DNA of 64,000 nt from Siphonodentalium dalli (lineage: Eukaryota; Mollusca; Scaphopoda; Gadilida; Siphonodentaliidae), in NCBI GenBank assembly GCA_032622095.1, contig CP136062.1, positions 134,557,282-134,621,281 on the forward strand, read 5' to 3'. Within the stretch, counting starts at the first letter, position 1. Each line of letters begins with the position of its first letter. Of this stretch, positions 47,160 to 56,815 are shown piece by piece. The notes beneath the pieces were generated by a model. The model worked only from the letters and a program-made list of their open reading frames with translations, searched no databases and was not told the DNA's origin. Made by a program: the position numbers and the translations under genes.

Positions 47160-47163
47160 AATG

Positions 47164-48469
47164 TTAAAATATTCCACCTGTGTAAACGCTACGTTCCCCG
47201 CTAATTTCTATAGAACTATCATATTCGGCATATACTATTACATTTACTGTATGTGGTAAAGCTGTTGAAAATTTGGCGCTTAACCGTGCACTACCTCGCT
47301 GTTTTGGGTGCCAAACTAAACTATCTGCATTATGATCGGCAGTTAAATCAAAACCGAAAGTTGTAAAACCATTGGCATAATCAAAAAAACTAACTCTGAA
47401 AGATTGCTCGCAATATAATTTATTTATAGAATTCAAAAATGTGTAATATGAACCTACATATAAATCATCATCGAAAGTTTGTTCGTATTTATGTCCATTC
47501 ACGGTTTTACCATTAACAGACAATTCCATTTCGTAGCAATCATAATGTTTAAAATTAAAAGGAGAAAATGTTATAGTACCATTAAATGCTGTATTATCTA
47601 CTAAAAATATTAACACTCTTTGGAAGAAATGGATCACCCAAAAACAAATCGTCTTTAATCAAGCTTAAAGTCCTAGGTGCTACGCTAAATGTTTTTAACG
47701 AAACTCTATCCAAAGGATATTGAGCATTGGTTCCACTTAATAACTTTTTGCTTATTTCATTTGAAGTGACATCACTTAACTCTACGGTTCGTACAAACAA
47801 TTTAGTATCTGACAGCTCAATCTTATAATCACCAGCACTACCTTGTAAACAAAAAGTAGGCTTTGATCTATGCAGTCTAAGTTTTATGGGTACGTTTGGA
47901 ATTAACAATTTTGGTTGATTAAACATGTCCAAATGTAGTTTACCGCATAATTGATTTTTTTTTGCATTATTACCGTCTTTAATTATTCCAAGTAACTGCC
48001 TACCTCTGAGAATGTCTCCCAGTACATTATCCAAAGTCCCACCTTTCTGAGGTATAAATAAAGTTGTTCTCTCTAATTGATTTTCTCTTGTAGAACTTAA
48101 GAAAGTTTCTATGTAAGATCTATAAGCATAATATCGACCAATTCCACATTCTACACCGTTTAATAATAAATCAGCTCTCTCGAATAAAGAATGAAGAAAA
48201 TTATTTACTGGAAAAGCGTGCTGGTCGCCTGCAAATGCCGTATCGCCAGTTTTCGATATTTTAACGTCGGTTTGCAAATAACTTTCCGAAAGATCAACAT
48301 AATGTGCAGATGGGGACTCTAAAAAGAACTCTAGTACGTTACTATTTGAATAATTTGAATTCGATGGATGTTTCTCTGTAAATGAACCGTCTGTTATAGT
48401 TACCACAGTAGGTGGAATTTCAAAAACATCCACCTCACTCTTAGAAACTGGACAGCTGTTGGGATTCAT
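47164..48469 (-). pseudogene. major capsid protein (double jelly-roll), one frameshift
   Basis: Two frames cover one protein: 47594-48469 (291 codons from ATG 48469) and about 47164-47637. The first has VDLSESYLQTDVKI near residue 57 and FPVNNFLHSLFERADLLLNG near residue 86, typical of Polinton/adintovirus hexon-like capsids. The second ends with FGFDLTADHNADS and VNVIVYAEYDSSIEI, the conserved C-terminal strands. The break is a single-base shift in the overlap, around 47600-47637. Without it the length would be about 430 residues. No obvious slippery heptamer was seen, so damage is likelier than programmed frameshifting. It forms the virion shell in intact relatives. It abuts the pVI-like gene upstream with no gap. 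Confidence 0.88.
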
Positions 48470-48835
48470 TTATTCAAAAATATCACGTTTTGTTTTTCGT
48501 CTCTTCCTACGTCTTTTTGAAGGAATATCCGAATATTCTTGTAATTTACGTCTTTTTGATGGAATATCCGAATTATATTGTAATTTACGTTTAGGCCGTA
48601 AAAGATCTAAAGCTGCTTCTTTACCCCGATTTCGAATAGATTCTGATAAATTTTGCCCACTCAATATATCGCTACCAACATTAGTGGCTGTTTCTAAACC
48701 TTTTGTTAAAAGAGATTTTCCCAGATTTTTTGCAATTGGCGCAATTGATCTGGCTAATTTGCCAAAAATAGAACCAAGTCCGTAACCTCTCTGATACCTA
48801 TCTCCTATAAAAATAGGAATAGGACTATTCGCCAT
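48470..48835 (-). CDS. pVI-like small virion protein, membrane-active/basic
   Basis: 121 residues from ATG 48835, stop abutting the next ATG. The N-terminal part (residues 17-65) is glycine-rich then amphipathic: GYGLGSIFGKLARSIAPIAK, with GLETATNVGSDILSG. This layout is shared by Polinton and adintovirus proteins compared with adenovirus pVI/pX. The C-terminal third is strongly basic, with two copies of SDIPSKRRK and a final run RRRKRRKTKR, which would bind DNA or act as a nuclear signal. The two SDIPSKRR repeats are encoded by a short direct repeat (GTAATTTACGTCTTTTTGA-type). Role (internal cement or membrane-disrupting protein) inferred from relatives. Confidence 0.75.
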   Translation of the reverse strand: MANSPIPIFIGDRYQRGYGLGSIFGKLARSIAPIAKNLGKSLLTKGLETATNVGSDILSGQNLSESIRNRGKEAALDLLRPKRKLQYNSDIPSKRRKLQEYSDIPSKRRRKRRKTKRDIFE

Positions 48836-48888
48836 AACTTTAAATAATGAAACATCTATTTATATACATATATATTTAATATCAATCC

Positions 48889-49974
48889 TTATCCAATCAA
48901 AATGCGTTTAAATAATAAAACTAGAACAGTTTTACCATAATCCGTCCAAGGAGGTGGCAAACCTGTAGAATCACGAATATACATCGAAATAGTGTCAAAA
49001 TTCTTATGATGTATAGGAAAAAATTGCAAATTTGCGAATTCATAATATGTTGTTGATACAATATCATCAGAACGTGGGCATATTACTTTCAATAATTGTG
49101 AATTAGAATCGCCTACTATACTATGTGTACATATATCTGAATAAATATAAAGAGCGTCTATATGATCCAATTGATTAGTTACAATTAAAAAACAGTCTTT
49201 GGATTTTCCACCGGTATCTTTTAATTTTAATTGATAATTTTCACACAAATTAAGAAGATATCCCAATTCAGAAGTCCTTGTAATTTGCAAATCCATCGCC
49301 AACGAATAACGAGACATGCTTGTATGGTTTGCCATTCTAGTGAAACAAAGGTAGTTCACGTTTCGACGTTTTCTCACCTTAATGTCAATCACTACATCCC
49401 CGATTAAATCCTCAAATATGGTTTGTGACTCTTTCGCATCGATTGAATGCAAACCTGGATCTATTAATTTATATTTTGTTTTTTCTAATTCTGACATAAA
49501 TTCAGAATCTTTGTAAAAATGCAAAATTAATTTTCGTTGAACTAATTGCATCCTTTCTATCAAATCTTCGAAAGAACATTTGTCATCAAAAATAACACCA
49601 TATTCAATCTTTGTAAATACACTTTTCCTCCATCTAATCGGACCTTTAACCCGAAGTTTCCTAGCAATAATACCGTAATTGGGATCTCTAACAAGTGGTA
49701 AATCAGTTTCTGGCGTCAAGAAATTCATATCCACCACTATTCCATAAACAAATGCATAAGATTGATCATCTGTGGAAAAGGTAAAATTTCTTTGTTCCAG
49801 GAGCGGGCTTTTAAATCTGGTTGGAATAATGGCTGATGATAAACCTACATACCAATCGTCCTCCTGTAACCGAATCTCACTAGGCAAACTCACAGTATAT
49901 TCGGATAGTGAATTTCTGAACAAATCACCAGAAACGTTAGACGGCAAAGTGATCGAGAAGAGGCCTGTTTCCAT
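48889..49974 (-). CDS. penton-like minor capsid protein (single jelly-roll)
   Basis: 361 residues from ATG 49974. Conserved features of the Polinton minor capsid are visible. At the N terminus there are FSITLPSNVSGDLFRNSLSE, YTVSLPSEIRL and DDWYVGLSSAIIPTRF (residues 6-56). At the C terminus there are YIYSDICTHSIVGDSNSQLL (residues 273-293), FANLQFFPIHHKNFDTISMY and IRDSTG near the end. In relatives it occupies the icosahedral vertices. The frame is intact. Its start overlaps the membrane-protein gene upstream by 38 bases, as usual in this compact array. Confidence 0.88.
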   Translation of the reverse strand: METGLFSITLPSNVSGDLFRNSLSEYTVSLPSEIRLQEDDWYVGLSSAIIPTRFKSPLLEQRNFTFSTDDQSYAFVYGIVVDMNFLTPETDLPLVRDPNYGIIARKLRVKGPIRWRKSVFTKIEYGVIFDDKCSFEDLIERMQLVQRKLILHFYKDSEFMSELEKTKYKLIDPGLHSIDAKESQTIFEDLIGDVVIDIKVRKRRNVNYLCFTRMANHTSMSRYSLAMDLQITRTSELGYLLNLCENYQLKLKDTGGKSKDCFLIVTNQLDHIDALYIYSDICTHSIVGDSNSQLLKVICPRSDDIVSTTYYEFANLQFFPIHHKNFDTISMYIRDSTGLPPPWTDYGKTVLVLLFKRILIG

Positions 49975-50203
49975 GTTTACTTAATTTAGGCGACGGAGAC
50001 AAAAGCCCAACAGAGCCCGACAGTAAACTAATCCAAATAGACGGTGTGTCCACGCCGTATGTACTAATATTTATTATAGCAGAAACACATACTATATAAA
50101 GCAAAAATACTTGACTGATATACACAACCTGTCCTTTGGAAACTTTATTATTGAAAAAAGTCCATTTTGACGATTGTCGTTTTAATCTGAGGTCGTTATC
50201 CAT
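49937..50203 (-). CDS. small two-helix membrane protein conserved in Polintons
   Basis: 88 residues from ATG 50203. A basic N terminus is followed by a hydrophobic helix (VVYISQVFLLYIVCVSAIIN, residues 26-45). A polar break (STYGVDT) follows, then a second hydrophobic stretch (IWISLLSGSVGLLSPSP, residues 56-72). The pattern of two helices ending LLS-x4-GxLxPxP recurs in small proteins next to the penton gene in animal Polintons (recalled family pattern, not checked). The gene overlaps integrase upstream and penton downstream. Probably an internal-membrane or virion-assembly protein; function unknown. Confidence 0.65.
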   Translation of the reverse strand: MDNDLRLKRQSSKWTFFNNKVSKGQVVYISQVFLLYIVCVSAIINISTYGVDTPSIWISLLSGSVGLLSPSPKLSKHGNRPLLDHFAV

Positions 50204-51297
50204 TCTCTAGGAATGTACGAATCGAAACTGGGTGGATAGCCGCTCCATCTAACTTTTATTTGATCTCCATCTCTTTCTAATACACGTTCAATTTTCCACA
50301 TAGTATCAGAATCAATCGTTACAGGTGATAACTCGCTCTCATAGAATGTACCCAATATTTCCTCTGAATTGAGATCAGCTATTTTATATCTATGTGGTTT
50401 AGAACCAGGTACCAAAGACGTAATCTTAAACACTTCATAAGTATAATTGGCCAAAAAACCCTTTTCAAACTTATTTTTTAATTTTACCAAGCGAACGCTC
50501 TCTCCCACTTTAAATTTTGCTTTTGTAACTGGTAATTTATAAGTCTTCGATTCATTTCTAGCTGCAATTGCTTGCGATGTCAAACACGAGACATCTTTCG
50601 GTGCCATTTTAATCGCTCTGTGTATCTTCGAATTATAGGAATTCACCAATTTAGGCAAAACTGTTAAATAGCGCATAGATTTAGATTTGAAGAAATATTT
50701 ATACATTTTAGACTTTAAAGAGCGTTCTACTCTCTCAACCAAAGCGGCTTTCGTGTCATAATTTCCCGTAGAATATAAATGTACACCATTCTTCTTCAGA
50801 AATTGCTTAACGTTAGCGTTGTAGAACTCGGTTCCGCGATCAACATGTATACCGTTCGGTCGTTTGCGCTGTTTAAAAATAATTTCTAAAGCCTTCATTA
50901 TAGAAACCCCAGTCTTGTTCTTTAATGGTTTAACAATTAAAAATCTTGAAAAGCAATCAATGCAAAACAACAGGTAGCAATAACCGTCATTTTGCTTGGA
51001 TATATTTCGCACATCACTCAAATCCATCTGCCATATATTATTTACAGAATAAGACTCTGTTCTTGACCTAGGAAATATTATTCGTTTCGGCCTGTGCAAC
51101 GAGTACGAATTTTGTTTTTGTAACCAAAGTCGGACATTTTTTCTCGATATTTTATTTTTTACTTCCTTATACAAATTATATTCAGATCCATAGGATGAAC
51201 GGTGAGATGGGTCGTAATAAATCGATGATAATAGATTATCAATTTGACGAGTCTGATGACCATTTAAAAAGCTTCTGTTTTTTGCCTTTGGAGGCAT
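50182..51297 (-). CDS. retroviral-type integrase with C-terminal chromodomain (INT)
   Basis: 371 residues from the ATG at 51297; a TTG six bases upstream also opens the frame. N-terminal region of about 85 residues, then the RNase-H-fold catalytic core with WQMDL (Asp92), HVDRGTEF (Asp153) and ALVERVER (Glu188), giving a complete D,D,E triad with 34 residues between the last two. A basic SH3-like part follows (FKVGESVRLVKLKNKFEKGF). The last 39 residues are a chromodomain: WKIERVLERDGDQIKVRWSGY then SYIPREWI. It catalyses insertion and produces the 6-bp duplication seen here. The frame is intact. Its start overlaps the 206-residue gene by about 60 bases. Confidence 0.95.
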   Translation of the reverse strand: MPPKAKNRSFLNGHQTRQIDNLLSSIYYDPSHRSSYGSEYNLYKEVKNKISRKNVRLWLQKQNSYSLHRPKRIIFPRSRTESYSVNNIWQMDLSDVRNISKQNDGYCYLLFCIDCFSRFLIVKPLKNKTGVSIMKALEIIFKQRKRPNGIHVDRGTEFYNANVKQFLKKNGVHLYSTGNYDTKAALVERVERSLKSKMYKYFFKSKSMRYLTVLPKLVNSYNSKIHRAIKMAPKDVSCLTSQAIAARNESKTYKLPVTKAKFKVGESVRLVKLKNKFEKGFLANYTYEVFKITSLVPGSKPHRYKIADLNSEEILGTFYESELSPVTIDSDTMWKIERVLERDGDQIKVRWSGYPPSFDSYIPREWITTSD

Positions 51298-51859
51298 CTG
51301 CAACTATTAGATCTGCTTTACGATATTTATTTCCTAAGAAATGTGTTGGTATATTATTATCTCGTAATGATCGGGACAAACTATCCCAATTTCTAAGTGC
51401 ACTGGGTTTCCTGACCTTGCTAGAAGGTATTATATCATTTACCAAATCAGTTATGCTTCCGATTGGCTTGTCAGATAATGAAATCATTCCACTGTCGTTA
51501 ATTTCAATTCCTGGCATTCTTTTTAAATGCGATAAAAATAACGAGCCTTTTTTCTGGTAAATGTTTGGCAAACTTTCAACTGCTAAATCTAGTTGGTTAG
51601 GTTCAGGTAAAGCGACGTCACCGGTGGGCTCTTTCGTGATTTTTACTGGAATCGGCGTTGTTTTTATAGAATTCTTAGCCATGTCATATTCAATAGACGT
51701 GGAATTAATTTTTCTTTTCTTAACTGACTCGGGCATATCTTTATCGTCTAATATTTGATGCATTTTTTGTCTCACATCCTCTGTTTTCAACGATTGAATA
51801 GACTGAGAATTTTGCCAGTTTGCAAAAGTCTTAAAAGGCACCAACACCATTTTTTCCAT
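51239..51859 (-). CDS. conserved Polinton protein of unknown function, 206 residues
   Basis: From ATG 51859. The N-terminal half is polar with a lysine-rich patch (SVKKRKINSTS). The C-terminal half holds the conserved part: KKGSLFLSHLKRMPGIEIND, SDKPIGSITDLVNDII and LRNWDSLSRSLRDNNIPTHF followed by LGNKYRK. The order hydrophobic-LxxLK, G-s-DLv-d, then a-W-x-F/L...NIP-xxliGN-R recurs in proteins of this position in animal Polintons (recalled). It ends with a basic stretch (KGKKQKLFKW). The role is unknown. The overlap with the integrase start suggests translational coupling or multi-start mRNAs. Confidence 0.65.
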   Translation of the reverse strand: MEKMVLVPFKTFANWQNSQSIQSLKTEDVRQKMHQILDDKDMPESVKKRKINSTSIEYDMAKNSIKTTPIPVKITKEPTGDVALPEPNQLDLAVESLPNIYQKKGSLFLSHLKRMPGIEINDSGMISLSDKPIGSITDLVNDIIPSSKVRKPSALRNWDSLSRSLRDNNIPTHFLGNKYRKADLIVADASKGKKQKLFKWSSDSSN

Positions 51860-51906
51860 ATTTTTTTTTCAGAAAACTTTGCCTAAAATGTCTCCTAAAA
51901 CAGGAA

Positions 51907-52185
51907 TTAAACTAGCAGCCAGTGCAGCCAAAAAACCGCAGTGTTGTAATTTTGTTTCCTGGTTTTAACAGGATTAGACTTCTTTGACAAATGACGAATA
52001 GAACTTTTAAATGGTCTTAAATTAGCTTTAATTTTAGACGAGATTGGTACATTTCCTTTAAGCAAATTATTACAACATTCAGATAGACTGTCTAATCTCG
52101 GTCTGTTTAATGCCCTCACGTCTCCAGTGCGTAACATGTTTCTCAAATATTTTGCATTTTTTCTTAATTTCACGCTGGGGCCCAT
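51907..52185 (-). CDS. small basic Polinton protein, C-terminal frame broken
   Basis: 92 residues from ATG 52185, overlapping the ATPase end by 16 bases. The conserved block LSECCNNLLKGNVPISSKIK, KANLRPFKSSIRHLSKKSNP matches a short basic protein found across animal Polintons (E/S-C-x-N-LL-G-N-vp-l-s-k-K-x-L...r-h-L-a). The last 15 residues of this frame look unrelated. A neighbouring frame over 51880-51965 has a Gly/Ala/Leu-rich hydrophobic tail of the kind relatives end with, so a one-base shift is likely near 51950. Function unknown. Confidence 0.65.
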   Translation of the reverse strand: MGPSVKLRKNAKYLRNMLRTGDVRALNRPRLDSLSECCNNLLKGNVPISSKIKANLRPFKSSIRHLSKKSNPVKTRKQNYNTAVFWLHWLLV

Positions 52186-52766
52186 ATCGTAGGAGTTTCA
52201 CTGAGGACGTCTGATCTCAATCGAAGGTTATCCGGACAAGTTTGGTTGAAATCCACCAGTAAATGAGAATATGGATCTGTTGTACACAATTTATATGCTT
52301 TTGATAAATTATTAATACCACATTGGGTAGATAAGAAATTTATCTGACCACAATCTCTAGGAGATTTGAATAAAATAAAATAATTGGCGTTTAACGATAA
52401 TTTTCTACATTTTCTTTCAAAAAGATTATGCGTGACGTATACCACACTACATCGTTCGTGATGTGATTTTCTAGCGAATATATCTGTTACATTATCGATC
52501 TCTTTGTCAATATGATCCATATCATCCAATATTAATAAATCGCAATCGCACAACGATTCTGGAATTTGGTTTACTAATTCTACATTCTCAGACACCTGTT
52601 GATCACAATTAGGAGTAACATATGTTATATTTTCTGGTACTGGAGACATTAATTTTTCTTTATTTTGGATTAGACTATATATGAAGGTTGATTTACCACA
52701 CGCATATGGGCCATTAATAATAGCACGAAATACGTCCTTAAAACATACGTAATTGTACGTTTTCAT
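52170..52766 (-). CDS. FtsK/HerA-type genome packaging ATPase (ATP)
   Basis: 198 residues from ATG 52766. Walker A is GPYACGKST (residues 19-27), Walker B is DLLILDDMD (76-84), and the sensor-like VVYVTHNLFER lies at 108-118. The stretch SLNANYFILFKSPRD is typical of A32-like packaging ATPases of Polintons and related viruses. It pumps DNA into capsids in relatives. The frame is intact and of usual length. It is the first gene of the - strand array. A CGCTCTTT motif lies 20 bases upstream of its start (52785-52792). Confidence 0.93.
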   Translation of the reverse strand: MKTYNYVCFKDVFRAIINGPYACGKSTFIYSLIQNKEKLMSPVPENITYVTPNCDQQVSENVELVNQIPESLCDCDLLILDDMDHIDKEIDNVTDIFARKSHHERCSVVYVTHNLFERKCRKLSLNANYFILFKSPRDCGQINFLSTQCGINNLSKAYKLCTTDPYSHLLVDFNQTCPDNLRLRSDVLSETPTIWAPA

Positions 52767-53208
52767 TTTTATTGTTTTGTCAAACGCTCTTTAATTCAGT
52801 AAAACACAATTTTTTCGCACACAATGGATGTCGGCAAAATTGACAAGAGAGAATCTGATGTATACATAACAGTGGGTAGCCATATATAATCACACGCTTT
52901 GTCGACTTGATGCTATCGCGTTACAAACCGTATCGGCAGTTTAATGTCGCGAAACACCTATTGAATTCAAATTTTACTACCTGTTGTCGACCACCGCCCA
53001 TAAAGATATATCGTGCTAACCCATTACAAACTGTCACCTCTGTTTAATATGGCGGAACCAATCTAAAGCCAGCTGAAATACAAAAATTTACCACATGGGG
53101 GGCGCGGAAGGGCGTTGATATATCGTGTAAATTTAAGTTTGCGGTAAAAAAAAGAGAGGATTTTATCGTGTTGAACAGATAGTTCAACTATAAACATTGG
53201 TAGAGGAC

Positions 53209-53364
53209 ATGAATAGTGTTCGGGAACGATTGATCAGCGCGATAGAGTTGGACACAACACCATCATGGATTAGACGGCCTGCTGTTGCAAGAAATGATCA
53301 ATTTGTCGACGATAGTTTCGACGAAACATTAGATGATGATCAATTCCATGACGTTCCTGTGTAA
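53209..53364 (+). CDS. possible small acidic protein, 51 residues, on the opposite strand
   Basis: ATG at 53209, stop at 53362. Sequence features: MNSVRERLISAIELDTTPSW then a very acidic end (DDSFDETLDDD). It is the only + strand frame with biased composition in the Polinton, placed divergently from the ATPase. No family recognised; it may be chance or the relic of a regulator. Confidence 0.3.
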   Translation: MNSVRERLISAIELDTTPSWIRRPAVARNDQFVDDSFDETLDDDQFHDVPV

Positions 53365-53689
53365 CATTGTTTTTTCTACTTTCTCATTAAAGGGAATGGA
53401 GGCCCTCATGTTTTATTTCAGTGTGTTTTTTTTTTAAATCTAGTGTTGGCATTATATGCGGGAAATTATTTGCTACATGTGTTTTCTTAATAATCAGGTA
53501 AGTGTAATTTCTATACGTAAACAAAACTGTTACAGCAGTAGTAAGAATGATGCACTGCTTGATACATATAGATAATTGAAGCACTCAACATTTCATAGTC
53601 GGATCTGCGCAAATTTAGTTCATAGGCACGGAATAATTATGTTAAGTTCATCATGTTTAAAGACACAGTTGGCCTTGGCAGTGGGTATC

Positions 53690-54090
53690 CTGTGAAAAAA
53701 ATCTCCACACATCATAAACCGCCACAAACAGAAATAAGATAAAAAATGTAGATAGACTTTGTCCGTATACAAATAAGAATTATCGCATAACAGTATGTTT
53801 TGGTCATACGTTTGACGATTGTTATGTAAACAAAAGCATAATAAATTAGTTTTCTAGGGTTTGTAATATTATGGTGGTAAACATAAAGAGCGTTATATTT
53901 GTTGGCGAATACCTGATAAGTAACGAATGAAGAACGTTTATGCCATTTGTGTGTGATTAGTCAGTAGCATTGTGCTGTCTTCTGTAACACAATCAGGCTC
54001 TTGCTTAGGTAAAATATAGTAGGTGTTTATGATAACATGCTGTTTACGCGATGGTCATGGTATATATGAACGGAACTTTATGCATTTAAT
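53690..54090 (+). repeat. dispersed repeat family R1, copy c (inside Polinton)
   Basis: Same order of landmarks as copy a: CCGCCACAAACAGAAATAAG, GTTATGTAAACAAAAGCATA, GGTAAACATAAAGAGCGTTA (AAAGAGCG at 53885), GTGTGATTAGTCAGTAGCAT, ACATGCTGTTTACGCGATGG. About three quarters of positions agree by eye. Confidence 0.75.
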
Positions 54091-56599
54091 TGTTTTTCTG
54101 TTTAGGAACAAATATCAATATTTTCGTCAATTAAGGCCGCACGTGCCTTTAACGTATATAGTTCATCTATAAAGACAACACCATCATGGTCCAGATGACC
54201 TGTTGTTCCATGTTTGCAATGTAAACAAAACTGTTACAGTAAAATTTAAGATGCTGGTTTTATTTTCTTCGGCCACGTACATCTGTATATCTTTTTCTAT
54301 TCAACATCAATATGCAATACAAGTTCAGAAATATTGCTCTGCACACCTCTTGTATGCAGATAGAATTGAGTGCTGTCCACCCTATTTAACTATCCAAATT
54401 ATATTGGGGGTTCAATTGTTTTTATTAGGTAGATTTCCGTGCCGATTTAAAAATGTGCAGATAATGAACGGGGACATGCATATAAAACACACATTAACCT
54501 AGTCTAACGACATCGATCAATTCCAGATGTAATGTTGCAACTAATTGGCTTAATATTATTGTTTGATTGATTCTGTGAGATAATTGCATACTATTGATAG
54601 CCATATCATTGCAAGTACATGTGCTCGTGTGTGCACATAAGCATTTTATATTCTGGTTCATCATTATACTTTACAGAAATGCGAGAAAAATAATTACTCT
54701 AAATGTTTAAATTTCAAAATGGCGGCGAGTAATGAGTTTTATGCATGTGTGCAGATTCCAGTTTAAAAACGAACGACCGGGCATTGTTTTTGTCTGATCG
54801 TGTTTACACTAAATGCTAAATTGCGTACGGATTAACCAGCATGTTTTTTTCCAACTCATGTTGCCATTATGATTAAGAGCAGAATTATTTGCCATAATCA
54901 GTTAAGTGTTATCTTTATTTATTATGTAAACAAAACTGTTACAGTATTAGCGCCCTTTTAAGAATTAAGATGTGAAGAAGACCTATTTATTAACAATTCT
55001 GAGGTAATTTTTTTGGCTGTGATGTTCAAACACTTTTGGTATTCAGTGAAATTATAAAATGAAATCGTATTGCTCTTTTAAGACATCTTGTTTATAAATA
55101 GTGTGAGATATATAAAATAATAAAATAAAACTTATTGCCATTTTAAGACATCTGGTTTGAACAAAGTATACTGTATCCTAATAAAACATAATTCTTATTG
55201 CCACTTTAAGACAAGTACTTTAAAAATCATGTATAATCTAATAATTGTTTTGCTCCGATGAATATACAAACTTGATTCTAATTTATCGTTTTAAATTATA
55301 CAGAACATAGGTTAAAAGTTATCTGAAATCATAATTTAACTAAACTCACCAGGTGTTTTAAATCCGTGACTTTATAGGGCATTTAACTCGCTTATATATA
55401 ATAATTGGAATGTTTGGAATGTTTACCGTAAGGTAAGTTGATCTTCAAATAGGCGACTTGACAGGTGTATTTTAAATTACTGGTTTTGTAAGGACGGGTC
55501 GTTAACGAATGAGTTCTTTGAAATATGATCCAAGCTAGGTAGCCTAGTTGAATAAATTAGTCGCCTTGTACAGATATAGGTCGACATGACTTATATTATT
55601 CATGTCGTCGGATAAAATGGGAGGGTACATTATGATAGGCATACGAGGACATTTAACAAGATAGCTCGAATGATTTTTTGGGAGTATAGATAGCTTGAGT
55701 AAATTAATGTGTTACTGTATATAAACAAAGCTCGACATGAATTCTCGACGAATGATAGTAGATTATTAGACTTGGCTCGAATGACATAATTTTGATGGGA
55801 CCTAAAGATAGAATGAATAAATTAATGTCTTTTTATATAAACAGACGATTCGCATAGGTAAAATTGAGAGATAGAACTATACTTCGATGGATTATCTGTT
55901 CTTTAATGGGTAAGTAGCTTTTACTATGCAAAACAGAGTTTGACATGAATTCTCGACGAAGACCTCATCATGTTTAGTGCTATATGTTGGTAGATTATTC
56001 GACTTAAAGAAAGATGGCTCGAATGACATCATTTGTTGGGACTAAAGATAGAATGAATTTTCCTTATATAAACAGATAGATTCGCATAGGTAAAATTGAG
56101 GCAGAATTATACTTCGATGGACAGTCAACATTTTTTCAAAAATTTAGCAATAAATTGATTAAAGTTTTATTGAATTTTCATATTATTTTATTGACATATA
56201 AAGTTTGTGCTTGAATTTTGTTGACGAAAACATTAGTGTTTTCCTAAGATTATAATATTTTTACATTTTTTGATTAAAGACAAAACATTTATTGTCTTTT
56301 ACAATTATTGTGGTAATAAAAAGGGACTTTTGATGCTTGCGAGCGAAACAGATAAAGTTAACATTGAAATTGTTTTTAAAAAATTCGGCTTTCAATTGAG
56401 ATTAAGGATTTTCATATTTTGATGTATTTTTAAGCATTATAACATATAACTTCAATTTTGTTGACGAAAAAGTAACTTAAATTGTGTTTTAATTGCTTTA
56501 TCGTGCTTTTACATTTAATATTTCATTAAAAGGGAGATTTTTTTATTTGTTTGAAATATTGAATTTATGTTGGAACTGAAATACGTTGTCTTCATATAA

Positions 56600-56815
56600 A
56601 CCGAAAATACTCCCGTCATTCATAATCATTAAAGGAACCTATAATGGTTATACATTTCGATTTCTATCACTATGAAATGGTGTTTATGAAATGTGTTGCC
56701 TACTAATCTACAGAATAACGTTCCAAAACAAAGTTCAATGTGTTTAGACTTTTGGTGTTTACATGCATAGGTTTATTCGCTAACGAATATATCATTGTAT
56801 CATTCATTAACATAT
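56600..56815 (-). repeat. decayed internal copy of the Polinton terminal repeat
   Basis: CATTAAAGGAACCTATAATG, ACATTTCGATTTCTA, TGTGTTGCCTACTAATCTAC, AATGTGTTTAGACTTTTGG and TTTACATGCATAGGTTTATT-CGCTAACGAATA follow the same order as the right terminal repeat (57355-57545). Confidence 0.75.
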
